Shown here: one piece after another, positions 23,028 through 35,477 of the stretch
Position numbering within the stretch: position 1 is the stretch's first letter
Layout of the letters: each line of letters begins with the position of its first letter
DNA from: Toxoplasma gondii ME49
Lineage: Eukaryota; Apicomplexa; Conoidasida; Eucoccidiorida; Sarcocystidae
Direction of reading: 5' to 3'
Length of the DNA stretch: 64,000 nucleotides
Assembly: GCF_000006565.2 (NCBI RefSeq)
Contig: NC_031475.1
Location: 620,001 to 684,000 of the forward strand
Made by a program: the position numbers and the translations under genes
Notes under the pieces: model-generated
The model's database searches: none
Told to the model about the DNA's origin: nothing
Seen by the model: only the letters and a program-made list of their open reading frames with translations

Positions 23028-24387
23028 CGTGCTTTGGCGGTATATCAGGGTCGAGAGTTTTCTCTGTCGGTAACGGGGGAACATCGGGGTGCGCTGACAG
23101 ACGCTCCTTCGGTGTTGTGTTTGAGAGTGTGCTATTATATGCATCGGGGCCCGTTTGAGTCCAACCGGTGCTCATTTTTAGAAACCGAGTACTCAGATGT
23201 GAGAGTGTTTACAGATGGTGTCAGTATTATTGCCAGTTGATACATTTTATTCGCTGATGGTGTCCAGCTTGTTTTCGAAGGTCCAAAACCATTTGGCTGC
23301 TTGGGGGGGCCCTGTGCTGTCTGCGGGCCTGGATTTTTCCAAGTTTTTCTCTGGGATCGAGTTCAAAATGATTCTTTACTCATAGGGTGCGGTGTTCAAA
23401 CAGTGCCTTTGAGGTGAGATGTGCCCGACCTACACCGCTTTTCTGCACATCAGATTTACTCTGTTGGTGAATGAAGTGTAGCATAGGCCCAGCGTTAACT
23501 GTGCCCACAGGCAGCCGTCTCAATTTTTAAACTCGCACAAGCGTAAGTTCCTTCTACTATAATGCCTCGTGCGCAAGGACATCTGGCGAATGTGTTCCCT
23601 TAGAGGCAAGAGTGTGCAGGGGACTGCAGAAAATATGTGGGCGTGGTAACGACAAAAGCAGATTGCTATCAGCCATGACTGGGTTGAACCTCGAGTAAGG
23701 GAAAGCAGGCATTGTTACAAACGAAGTAACCACGCATGCCGAAGCACAAGCGCACAGGATACCCCAAAAGGAGGTACAGAACATTTTTAACACTCATCCA
23801 ATGAATGCTTTCCTGAAATCCACATCCACCATGTGAAGCCGAGACATCTGGGCACGTGTATCGTAGGTCGTGTACGAGAAATCCGTTCCTTTCACGGAGT
23901 GTTGTCCGGTCGCTTCTTCCTGCGACAAAGACACGGCACCTGACAACGCGGAAGGGACCGGTTTTTGGTGCACAGACTGAGAAACGTCCATTCTTCTCGT
24001 ATGTTCCGGCGTCCTTGGCATATGGAGTGGATCTTTGCGCGCTCCCTCCTGTACCTTCCCTGTCTCGCATGGCAAGAACTGGGATGACCAGACACGGTGA
24101 TTCCTTCCGTGATCTGGCGAACGACAGCTGGCGGTTGTAAAAGTCCTCAGCACGCGAATTATAGTGAACCACAATTCCGCAGGGAGGCCTCTACGCGCTT
24201 TTCTGCCCGAGGAGTATTTCCCCACGAAAACAATATCGCGTATTGGCACATAGAGGTTGACCGCCCCCATTCGCAGGACACAAGAGTCGACTTTACGAGG
24301 CACTCAGCCCTCTTCCGAGCTCAACTCCGCGTTTCCTCGTCCCAGCGGGTTCATTGCTGCCTTGCCCAGGGAGAGTCGCTTCCGGGC
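23028..24387. other. Convergent intergenic region (CIR_N and VDAC 3' ends)
   Basis: Probably the 3' UTRs of the two convergent genes. Minus-strand frames at 23669-24303 are long but start at non-ATG codons or overlap each other, and none has splice support. I do not support a gene. Confidence 0.4.
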
Positions 24388-27300
24388 TTAGGCACAGATC
24401 TCGAGCTTCAAACCGTGCTTCACCGCGTCAGGATTGCTCGGCTTCGACACGTCGATCTGGGACCCGATAGTCGCGGAGACGTAGTCGCACACCTTGTGGG
24501 TCAGAGCGACGCTCACGCGTGCATTTTGGGTCAATTTCGCCTTCAAGAAAGTGTCTTTTTTGTCGTTCAAGTACCACAGGCCACCGAACTGAATGTTGGT
24601 GCGGCCGTCCAGCAGGTTGCAGTCGACTTCTGCGGCCAGCTCCGCCGACTTGTTGTCCGTGGTCTTGCCGTGGACGCTGCCAATCATGCGTCCGAACATG
24701 GCGTCGCCACTCGGGGCTCTGAAGAAGAAAATACAAAATGCAGAAATACCACACACAGGGACTCTCGCAATTCGTGAAGAGAATCTGTAAATGAAGACAG
24801 CAGCCTCTTCGAGAAGCTCGGACAAGAAACGCAGATCTTCATGCGAAACCTGATCAGGCAACCGGACTGCAGCGACACCGAGTTCTCGACACGTTGCTCC
24901 ACAGTCCCCAAGGTTGGTTACCGACTTCTTCGCTCGTGCTTTTCAGGCACGTCACTCCTCTTGTTCTCCTCCTGGCGGCTCTCAGCTGAGTTGTTTTCAC
25001 AAATGTTTTGCCTGCCTCACCGCAGATTCACTTACGTTTTCAGGGAAAGAGTGAACTCTCCAGCCTTGCTGGCAACTCCGGTGTAAGAAGCACCAACAGC
25101 GTACTTCATGGCAGACGCATCGAACTTGCCGGACACTTCGCCTGCGCAAAACAACAGTCAAAAGCCACGCATGCACCGCCAGCCGCACCAAAGAGTCCTT
25201 GGTGTTGTTCTTTTGTCTTACGAAATAGAACAGAAAGGAAAAAGTTCTCTTTTATAAGCATAGTTTCGGAGAAACTCAGTACACCTATGAGTCTACTCCG
25301 GGCTCTCAACCCAAATACCACTGGCACTTTGAGTTGCGTAGTTTCAGAGACCAACAAGAGCTACATACACGACAACGCAGGTATGGCTACTGCAAGAGGA
25401 GATAAAGAAGCCTGGGGCGCGTTTGTTTGAACACAAAGCCACTGTCCGGCGCTTGTTAGCTCTCTGGACGAAGTTGCCTACCTGCCGGCGAAATCACCTC
25501 AACATGAAAATGGAAAAAAAAAGATCCGTACACTCGTCCATCAGAAGCCATGAACGAAAATAAACGAGCCAGAACACCGGGCCCGGCGCAGAACGCTTGC
25601 CTCTCGCTCTCTACACATGTCTGGACTTAGATATGCATATTTGCAGAAACGTTCATCTGGTCCTAAGAGGCCTGCACACGGACGATGAAGCAAAGAACGC
25701 TGAGGGACACAGTCTGGAAAGCTCGCTGCGTCGCGCCTACTTCCAATTCTGAAGGCTTTGTATTCAACGACGTTGCCAAAGTTGAACGAGGAAGCAAGAG
25801 GGTTAACGGAAAAGAACGAGTGGATGGTCGGGAGCTTGTACTCAGCCACGATGTCGAGGCTATCCTTCGACGTCTTGTCGCCACGGCGATCGAACTTGGC
25901 GCCCAGAGTCAGACCCTTCAGCTTCGGAGCCTACACACCTCCAAAGAAACAAAGAACGAAAATTCTTCGGAGCGGAACAACGAGCATCCACATCTGTTTC
26001 TCTCTTTACATTCGTGTCTTCACTTGTATATACATAAATGCAGACAAAGTCACGTCGCTCTCTCCATACATGTCTTTACCTACATGTGCACATACAGGTA
26101 GATATTTCCACCTTGTTCTCCACAGTACATCTATATTGATCTCCCTACATGTGTGTTTGTATAAGCGGAAAGTGTATCTTCAAACAGAAAGTCGAGGCCC
26201 GCTCATGAATCACGTAGGTTTGCATGAAAGGGACCTCTAGACGCCACCTCGTGCCTGCCTTTGGGTGGTCTCTGTGAAAAGTCCCATAAACGCGCGGAGG
26301 TCTTCATCTTGAGAAACGACGAGCACACTATGACTCTCTTTGACGGCTGTAAAACCTACAAAAGGACTAAGTTTACACTCCATAGCCAGACCAAAAGAAA
26401 GCTTACCGCATATTTGACGTCGATGGTGGACTTGCCCATCGCCATCATCTTCACCTCAGTCGTCACATCGCTCACGCAATACTTCAGCTTGGAGCTTGCG
26501 TCGAAGGCGCCCGCGGGGCTGACGGAAGCCGTGTTGACAATTTCCTAAAAAAAACAGTAGAACAGGTGGCTGACAACCAGGCTGCGTAACGGCCATTGGC
26601 AGACGAGCCTCTCATGTGAACGAAGGAAACCCATCCCAAGATCTCCCCATAAAAGTCGCCCGCGCTTACGATTGTCTTCTTTACCGCATCCGGCTGTGCA
26701 TCCTGCTCTGTGAAAAGTGTGCGATTTTGTGAACATTACAGGGTCTCCCTCGAGCTTACAACACATGAGCATGCGCAACAACAACAGCTGCCACCGTTTG
26801 TCCATACAGACCACGAGCCGCTCCCATGCGCAGTGCACGAGTGGAAAACTTACGGGGTTCTTCGACTTGTACTTGTACTCCAAGTCCCATGCCTTCTCAT
26901 GAGGATAGCCCTTGGTGAGCAAATCTGTGGCAAGGAAGGAGACAAGAAGCCGGAACAGTAGTTCACATTTTCCAATCTCCAAGGCTGCATATTTCAAACG
27001 CACCGGCTATGATACCGACATTCCACGTGTTTCGACCAACAAAGGAATCCCCGTGACGTTTGTCCCCACTGCATGACCAGGAAAGTGGAACCGAGAACGA
27101 AGCAGAAGTCCTCTGGTATGTAGTCCTGATGGTTTTTTTTGCCCTGTTCGTGCCTCAATCAGGAGCACCTCCTCAATTCCCTTGGCCGACGTACACAGCA
27201 GAAACTGGAAGGATTGTGGACAGGATGAATCGATGTGCAAATCTACAAATGCAGTCTTAGGGCGCTCTACGTACTGCTTCGAAAGCAGTCACACAGCTCG

Positions 27301-28112
27301 TACTGCAGGGGTCAGTACAGTCACACACGACTGAAAAAGAGCACGAATTTCTAGATGTGTGGGAGAGACGACAGTCGAACCTGCTTGCGGGTGGATCTAC
27401 AGGAGGATCATTGAGCACAAGATGCATCGAGGTCTATCACACACTCTGCCCTTCCAAATTTCGTTCCTGGCCTGCCAGTAACTTCCCACGCAAGCTCTCT
27501 TCTCTCGTAAGCATGCAACCTGCTACACGGAATACCTCTTGTGACAAGCACAGTCCTGGATCGACTGCATACCACGGCGGGGAAAGTTGCGGTATGTAAA
27601 AATGTTGCATACACAAACTGCAGACTGTCGCCTCGGACGAGTTATGCCATGCAAGAGAGCACATCCGATTAGAAGAAATTCTTTTCACGTGAGCATAATA
27701 AAGCAGGAGCAGTGTGTGGGTGTGTGGACAGAGGAGCCTCTGCGAAAGCGTCTTTTTCACCACCAACTTCCTTCTGTAAACCGCGTGCAGTCTTATCCGT
27801 CCACAAAATCACGCTCGCCACCAACTGAACAACGCTCAAGTGTAACACGCATGTCACGGAAACCCAAATGCACGTAGAATCAGGAAATAAACCACGGACG
27901 ACAATGCACCGCTTAACAATGGGAGTGAACCGGACGCATGTTCCTGCGCGCATACAGAGGGAACTTTTCTGCGTCACGGGTAAAAAAGCTGGAGCACTGG
28001 TCCCTGGTGAGATTTGCACAGAAACAAGTTTTGGGCTTTAAACACGTAAATTCTCTTTCTTCCAATTTTCCGTACCCGCACAGCTTTTGTTCAAGTCCTT
28101 GAAGAGCACCAT
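24388..28112 (-). CDS. VDAC: Voltage-dependent anion channel (mitochondrial porin)
   Basis: VDAC forms the 19-strand beta barrel that passes metabolites such as ATP and ADP across the mitochondrial outer membrane. Coding exons on the minus strand are 28112-28076, 26924-26854, 26544-26407, 25930-25741, 25141-25036 and 24718-24388. All phases agree and the product is 290 residues, the normal family size. The first exon starts MVLFKDLNKSCADLLTKGYP, which matches the N-terminal helix region of porins (F-K-D-L-x-K-x-x-x-D-L-L-x-K-x-Y). The rest alternates polar and apolar residues in strand-like blocks, for example FGGLWYLNDKK and ARVSVALTHKVCDYVSATIG, and ends HGLKLEICA, corresponding to the final strand. 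The first intron is the longest (over 1.1 kb). The gene is head to tail with ROM2. Confidence 0.95.
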
Positions 28113-30808
28113 TTTGTCGGAGTTGAGTACACAGAAACGGCTAAGATTCCCGGAGAGAGGGAATAAGTGTAACACCGCAAACGGAAAAAAAGGGGGAGAA
28201 GTAAAAATTCGAATTTAGTCTGAACAGCGAAGCAACTCGCGCCGCGCCGAGATTAGTCAAGTGAAAACGGGAGCAGGGGCGAACAACAAACAACTACGGG
28301 GACGCCGAACTGGAGACACCACAGCTGACGTAGCAAGTGACAGTGTGTGGGTGTTTTCGTCTGGAGGGAGGGGAAAGCAACTGCAAGCGTAAAAAAGCAA
28401 CAATGGACAAAGGACTTATAGGGGCGGTTTGTCGCCTCGCTTGTACCCAGTTAGAGAGCGTCGTTCGTTGTCGTCTTCTCATTTCTTCATTCCCCGCTCG
28501 GCACAGACCGAGGGCTTTTCCTCTCTACGTTCGGCTTCCACAGCAAACAGCACGGCTACCACCTCAGATTGTGCAACTGTGCGACACCTCTGCGTGACCG
28601 ACCACATGAACGAAATCGGGCGTTTACACACGACATCACCCGAGTGTTTTATTGGGCTGATTCTGACGACAGCCTCAACTCTGCGCCGGTGCTAGACGAG
28701 GAGGCGTTTGGTTGTTCGCGTGCCTCGCTTTATGGTTCCGAAGGCGGTTAGTTTCTACATTGTCGATCGTTAAGGGTTCTGCAGTTACACACAAACGCTC
28801 AATTAGGCACTGACAGCCGTGCGCCCACGACAGCAAACAGTTGTGTTCTAGGCACTGTAAGTATGCGAAGCACGACTATCTGACACGTACTGACAGGTGA
28901 CGGGAAACATGTTGAAAGCGCATTTCGTCTACGATGAAGCAGGTATTCTACATCTGTGAATGAAAGGATCTGCCGGCGAATTCTCTGACTGGTCAACGCG
29001 TAGTGCCGCTCTCCTCTGAATTTCCGACGTTCACGAAACATCGAAACCGAATGTACCGGCTGGGCTGAATCAGGGGAATGCCTCGAACAGGGAGCAACAG
29101 ATCAGCGAACGTACAATACGTCTATGCCCTCGAAGGGAAGAGCGGACAGAAACAAAGTAGTCATCCAAAGTTAAAGAAAACTGCTCGCCTCTTCTGTTCA
29201 CTTGAGCTCCGTGGGTTACGAAACTGCACAAGCTTCTATAAATGCCGTACTCGCGTGGACGACCTTTATACCGAAAGGTCTTCATGTGGAAAAGTACCGG
29301 TCAGCCGTTCAGTCTACAGGAGCCTGGTCCCGACCCCTCCAGACGAGAAGTGTTTTGCCCCCATACAAGTGCTAGATCGGGGCCGGGGCGCACGGGCAGC
29401 CAATCACTGCTGAAGCAGGCAATAGGGAAAAAAATCAGTTGAAATTGGTAACAGGAGAGCAGAAGCGGAAGTGCAATCTCCTTTGTCTGCTCGCTGGAGG
29501 CCGTGCGTGCAACTGGATTATTTAAAAAATCTTTGATTTCATCCTCGACTGGTCGCCGACGACCTAATTAGCTGCAGGTCTCGGCTGAGACTTGAATTGC
29601 GGTAGACGCGGCCACTTAGGAAGGTGGTATCCTATGCAGTTACTAAATGCCAACCGAACCACTAAAGGATCTCGGAAAAACCGTGGAATTCACTCAATAG
29701 CGAGTGACTAGTATGCGGTATGACCGTGTTGCCAGGAACGGCAGGCGACTTATGTTGCCGCACAGACAGTGACGCCCTTCAAGACACTTCCTCACAGGAC
29801 GGTCTCTCTTGCTTTCGGAAATGCTGGTAAGGAACTGCATTCTGAAGTCCATCATTCGTCTTCGGGGCTAGTATCAGTCGTCTAGGCTGAGAGTGTGAGG
29901 CACACAAAGGGCCCTGGACGAAAAGTGTAGTAACGTATGTCGCTCTTCAGCGGCTCTTCACATAAGACTTTGAAGAACAGCAATACACTGTATTTTTACA
30001 ATGAACGTCGCAGTACCCTGCTGTGACGTAGATGAGAATCCTTCCTTTGAGGACAAACGAAAAATCGTCGTTCCATTTCCCTTTATCGTCTTTCCTTCAT
30101 TTTTCTGGGAGGCCCACTGGACGTATCACGAGTGCGAAACCAAGTTAGTCACAAAACCTCCATACTCTCAAGGCGACCCGTACTGGTTCAAGGGTAACTC
30201 GGTTCGGTTTCCAAGTTAAGATTCTCCCCGCACGCGAAGATGGTCAGAAGAGTTCTCACACCGGCAAAAAAGACTGCACACAGTAGGGCACTTTGCGCAA
30301 TTCCACCCTTAAAAAAGCCTCGAAAAGTACATGTACACCGGATTAGGCAAATGTGGCAGGAGCTGAGCGTGAAACATCTCTTCAGCCCGGCGGAGGGGCT
30401 GCTCTACTCTGGACGACTTGTTTTTCAAGGACGCACACTCTCTCCGGTAGAAAAAAAAGTTCCAGTAATAAAAATCCTGGCTTGTCGAGTGGAGTTTGAA
30501 GGACCTATTGACGGAGAGCGAGCACGTAAGCGGTCATCCTGCTCTTGACTGAAGATATGAAGAACAGTGTCCTGCACGAAGGATGTGTAATTCACGAGTG
30601 AGACCACCACGCATCCAGCCCGTGTCAGGAGCTGGTTGCCTTACAAGTAAGGAAGATAGGTACCGACGAGAGGTACGCGGTTCGAACAGAGAAGCTTTAC
30701 CACAACCTCTCCGTCCCGAAGACTAAGAGCTTGTTTCTCTTTCGCATAACTTCGAATGCGCTTGCCTGAGGTAATCTTTGAAAGCACGTGCAGACCCTGT
30801 GTCCGCAG
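28113..30808. other. Intergenic: VDAC promoter and ROM2 3' region
   Basis: The part next to 28112 should hold the VDAC promoter and leader; it is C/T rich on the VDAC strand. The part near 30800 should be ROM2 3' UTR. Small frames with an ATG exist (28799-29041 on -, 30001-30219 on +) but have no splice partners or recognisable content. A tRNA-like GGTTCGAAC word near 30679 has no cloverleaf around it. Confidence 0.4.
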
Positions 30809-33800
30809 TCAGCAGCGAGGGACCAGGAAGATAAAGATGCAACTCAAGATCGGCGCAGCAGCTAACGCCACTTGCGACGTTAAACGGGCCCTGTCGTACC
30901 ACCTGGAATGCACAGCAAAGCCAAGCGACGAAAGGAGACATACCCCGTCGCTCCGTTGTCCGCTATAAGGCACGCGACTGCAAGCACCATGCGGGTACAA
31001 AAATCCTACAAATTTCATCCGCGTATGCGATTCACCCTTGCATGCAGCCTTGATACTAACCAGACTGCTGCGTCCAAATGTTCTCCATACATGTCGCTGT
31101 GTGTTTAGCCACAAACCGCAGAATGCGAGTCGAAGACGTAGAAACGCATAACCTTCCTTGAAAGAAACGGTCTACGCAAAAGTGATTCCAAGTAACCAGG
31201 TTTCCCATATTACCACACTGACAAGCAATTGCACTTCAGCGCGGTTCCTTCTGCAAGGAAAGGGAGACCATGCCAACGTTTTCCGCATGTTTCGACGCGC
31301 CTGTCTGCTGTGCTTCACCGGATCGGAATAGACTCAGACGTCTGAGATGTGTGGATGAGAAGTGACACATGCAGCAGACGGAAACCGTATCTAATAGCAT
31401 CACTTACGTTGGCTTGATATCGCTGTTTTCGTTCAACCAGATACCTGCGGCGAATCCCATCACCAGCCCGCCGATGTGGCCGACGCTGTCTGAACAGGAA
31501 CACACGAGACACAAAGAGTCCCACATCACTGACTCTTTTTTTCCCCACCGATATACATCCGTGACTGTCCAGTCTGGTTGTTTGCGGGTCACTCCTGTCT
31601 CGCCCTGATGACTCGTCGCCACCTGCAAGAGGAAAACTACAGCCCCTCTAGAAGAAGAGACTGCTCTTCCTCAGACACCGAAGAGTGACGTGAGCTTCCT
31701 CTCCTAGCGACAGCAAAAACAGGTTATCACACCAAGTTTAGGGCGACACAGAGCTATGGACAAAGGTCGTGACAACTGCGGATAACAAACAAAATCCCTC
31801 TGTGCCTACCCATCTGGCTTCCAAAGGACGAGACGAAGACAAAGAAGAGGCAAATGCTGAAGAAAAACACATTGCGCAGAAACATGAGAGACTCCCAGAA
31901 GAGGTCCTTCGTTCAACCAGAATGCGTCGTTCAAAGATCCTGATCAAAGCCTCGTCTCGCTACGGCACCGTCTAATCTACACGATAGACACATCGCTCAA
32001 GACTCAGTCGCAGTGGCGCAGTTTTGCAGCAGAGAGATTCTTTGCCAGTCCCACATAGGCTACGAGCAACCAACAGCACAGGCATAAATGTGCATACAGT
32101 AAGATACCGACTTGGCACTTCTGAAAATCACACAGGAAAGCAGCCCGAGCGTCTCTCCCAGGAGGCATGCTCTCGCGAAACGCGAGTGTTCGGACACCTG
32201 CCCAGATTCCCTAAAAATGAAGCACATTGCTGCAGGCTTGTAGAGTCTGCCAATCCCAGCCCAAGCCCTGTCATTGCGTCCACGACTCTGGACACGACAG
32301 TGCTCGCTGTATCTTCAGCAAAACCTCACCGGAGAGAGGTGCATCTGTATGTGCAGAACACGGGGCGTGGCTTACCAAACGCTAATGATAGCACTGTTGC
32401 GATCTTGGATCGCGTGCCAGATAAGGGCGAGCTCGGCGAGCTGTACAAACGCACAGATTTGGAGACTCAGACCTGTTATTTGGAGAACTTCTGGCAGAAC
32501 TGATCAATGTGCTCAGGTCCTCTGCACGCGGCTTCGTTACGATGCCTGCTATCCACGATCCACTGCCATCACTCGGCTCTCTTTCACATTATTTCTACTT
32601 GTGTATTTTCTCACTCCTTATTTGTTTATCTCGAGTTACTTGATTCTGAGATTTCCCCATATTCCATCATTTCTATATCTCCCGTCACTGGTGCCCGTAT
32701 TGGAGAACGAGCATAACTCAAGTCACAGCGGATGCCTCACATGGGAAACAAACATCCCCTCTGTACACCTGGCATTTTTCGCTTGAGTCACCCCACCTCA
32801 GACGGTCACGACGAAACATGCGTTTCGGAAATTAGAGTTAACACATCTTGTGTACAACCAAAACGCCCAGGAGACATACAAGCACATGCCACTCAAATGA
32901 GCTGCAATACTCGGCATGCAGATTCAGTTGGGAACCAGTCTTCGGCACTTTATCAAGGGAAGCAGGTCAGGCGTGAAGAGCCCCCACACGATGGTCCTGG
33001 CCTTATCTCAGCAGCGAGGTGGACGGTACAGAATGCCAATCGTAGGACTACTTGACTGCTTTTGAATGCAGCAGTTCAAGCTGTAAACAAATGACTCTCA
33101 AATGACCACTCGGCTGGTACAAGGGAACTGTATAATTCTTTTCCCCACCTGGACACCGATGAGAGCGAAGACGGCAGTCGATGCGCCTGCTTTCATCTGC
33201 TTGACGAACACAGCGAAACAAATATTTCCAAATGCAAGTCCCAATGAGACGAGATTCACAACGTGCAGAAGACACCCGCAGCATGCCGATAAATGTTCAG
33301 GAATCCACAGGTTACTATCGCTGACTATAACAGGTGAATGCGCTGTTTCACATCGATCAGATTCGAAATAGGTGGACATCCCTGGTCCTTACATGCGTTT
33401 GCGAATCGATGCATACATATGGCGCTAAAACAAGTGGCCAACGTTCACACAAGGTCACACAAGCCCATTGAAGTGCCTGCAGAAGTTGTCTTTCTAGAGA
33501 AACAACAGTACCAAGGATACGGAATATGACTCCGGCTATGAGCTACACACAATCGAGATGTTTAGAATTGTTGTCCAACCGTAAGGGAACTTGCGGACCT
33601 GGCCACAAAACAGGACGGCTGCGGAGATCATGTTCGCCAAGACCCCGACTCCAAAGTAAACCGCAAGCAGCATCTTCCATCCGTACCTGCAGAAACGGAA
33701 AAAAGTGTGAAAGGAAACGAAAACTTGTTTGACACAATGGCCGTGCCAGCAGCGAAAACCATTTTCGAAAGTGCACAGGCTGCGATTGTTGACAAACAAC

Positions 33801-35477
33801 GGGCACAAGGAACGATGGGCCTACGTTAGTCCTGATGGAGCAAGAAGACACAATTGTGCAGACATACGTGTGTATCTTGTTTCCTCGCATTCACCCTCAG
33901 TGCGAGCAAACAGATTTCATAGGAGTGTCAGTAGTTAGGTACATTGCGCATGGGTTTTAATCGAAAGATATCAACGCCAGAAAGCACTTACTTCTCCTCA
34001 ATCGTCAGGCCGATCCGGATCTGCACCCAGAGATTCATCTGCGGGGATTTCACAGAAAGGCACGGTTGCACAGCGGAAGTGACCTCATGCATGGAGGCGC
34101 TGTCTTACAATAGAAGTCGCATGATGTCTGCTTTCACATATCTGAAGGGTGGAATAAGGACCCACACATCTTGATCCAAGTCGCCCTGTTGTATACGGGA
34201 AGAATGGCGTTGTGGCACGAGATACTGTAGCCGTCCCCCAAAAATGTGTTGACGCTGAGGAACGCTCTCACTATCTCCAAGAGCGTTAACGAGCTAATCA
34301 CACTCGGCAACAAGCAGCAGCATTCCGTTGCTGCAGATGCAATAAAAACAGGACGCCTTATGTCGGCATCTGTGTACCAGAGCTTGATATACGGGAGCGA
34401 GTTTTGTCCGGAAACAGAAATGTTCGCGGCGATGTATTTGGCGAGCTCATATCTTACCAAGATGTGGAACAGATTCAAGTGGAGAAACAGAGGACAGATT
34501 AGTCTCCAGATTTCGCCGACACGAATGAGCTCGGGAATGTTTGCGCCGAACATCACCAGGGTTTGCCTGGATGGTGTATGCACACAGTGACAACGCGAAA
34601 GGATGAGACCCAATAGAAAGCGTGCAGAAAGCACCCGACAGACCCATCGGGTGGCTGGCACTCCACAGTTCCCCGCGTAACTGCTTGAGGCCTCGAAATC
34701 GATGTGTAACCACCGCAGAAGACTCGAATCGAATACACAGTGAAGGGGACCATCCAGTGCTCATTAACGACACTGCACGACAAGAAGGGCATAGTCATGT
34801 CCTAATACCACAGCTAGTCGGCGGACTGCACTACACAGCACTGTATGGTCTTGGTACTATTGTGAAGACACGTGATGAAAAGGATATCCAGAACACAAAT
34901 TAGCACGTATTGCCGCCACCGAATTCCTTCGGCAGAAAACGGAAAAAACTGTTCTTTTTGCTGTCGATACATCCCCTCAGATGCCCCTCAATCCTGGCGA
35001 ATCGGGAACAGCTTTTCCAGCTTAATTTCCCCTTCTGGGAGCCCTGCCATTCGATGAGTCCACGAACGCTGCACCGCGAACGTAAGGCGTTCTAATCCTT
35101 GCTGCACTGACAGCCCGTCAAAAGCAGGATGCATCGACGGCATCAGCGCCTCCCTGGTTTGTTGCAGATTGGAGGCAGCGGGGGCAAAGCCGGTCATTTT
35201 CTTACGGAGTTGGTGCCAGGATTTCATTGGGTGCCAGGCCGGCAGCGAGCGACGCGATGTAGACTGCGATTTGTACGAAGGAAATGATGATGATTGGGCT
35301 CTTCAGGTGTATTCCCGGGCACAGCCATTGAATCCAACTGACGTTTTCGCCAGATTGAGTTCCAGAGGGGAAAAAGAGTGGCAACGGACTTCCTCCCTGT
35401 CGTCCTTCCCCTTCAAGTGCAGAAGAGCCGCGTGGAGGCGACGACGCATAATCCGACAACGTCCGAATGTTGGCCAT
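30809..35477 (-). CDS. ROM2: Rhomboid-family intramembrane serine protease, ROM2-like
   Basis: Rhomboids cut transmembrane helices of substrates. Nine exons on the minus strand: 35477-35206, 34566-34458, 34038-33992, 33686-33599, 33196-33149, 32440-32376, 31856-31810, 31489-31408 and 30902-30809. All phases agree; the product is 283 residues. Landmarks: cytosolic N tail of about 60 residues, HLNLFHILMN (His120, His125, Asn129, the conserved H-x4-H-x-x-M-N of helix 2), GASTAVFALIG with nucleophile Ser178, and SVGHIGGLVMG with catalytic His230. The seventh hydrophobic segment ends the protein at VPRC. Length and sequence fit Toxoplasma ROM2 best among ROM1-3, from memory; ROM2 has been placed in the Golgi. 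The donor after exon 4 is weak (CAG|GTCCGC) but is required by the family alignment. Confidence 0.92.

Noticed and set aside
30640..30710. Possible tRNA (GGTTCGAAC word)
   Set aside because: Only the T-loop word is present; no acceptor stem, D arm or anticodon arm can be drawn.
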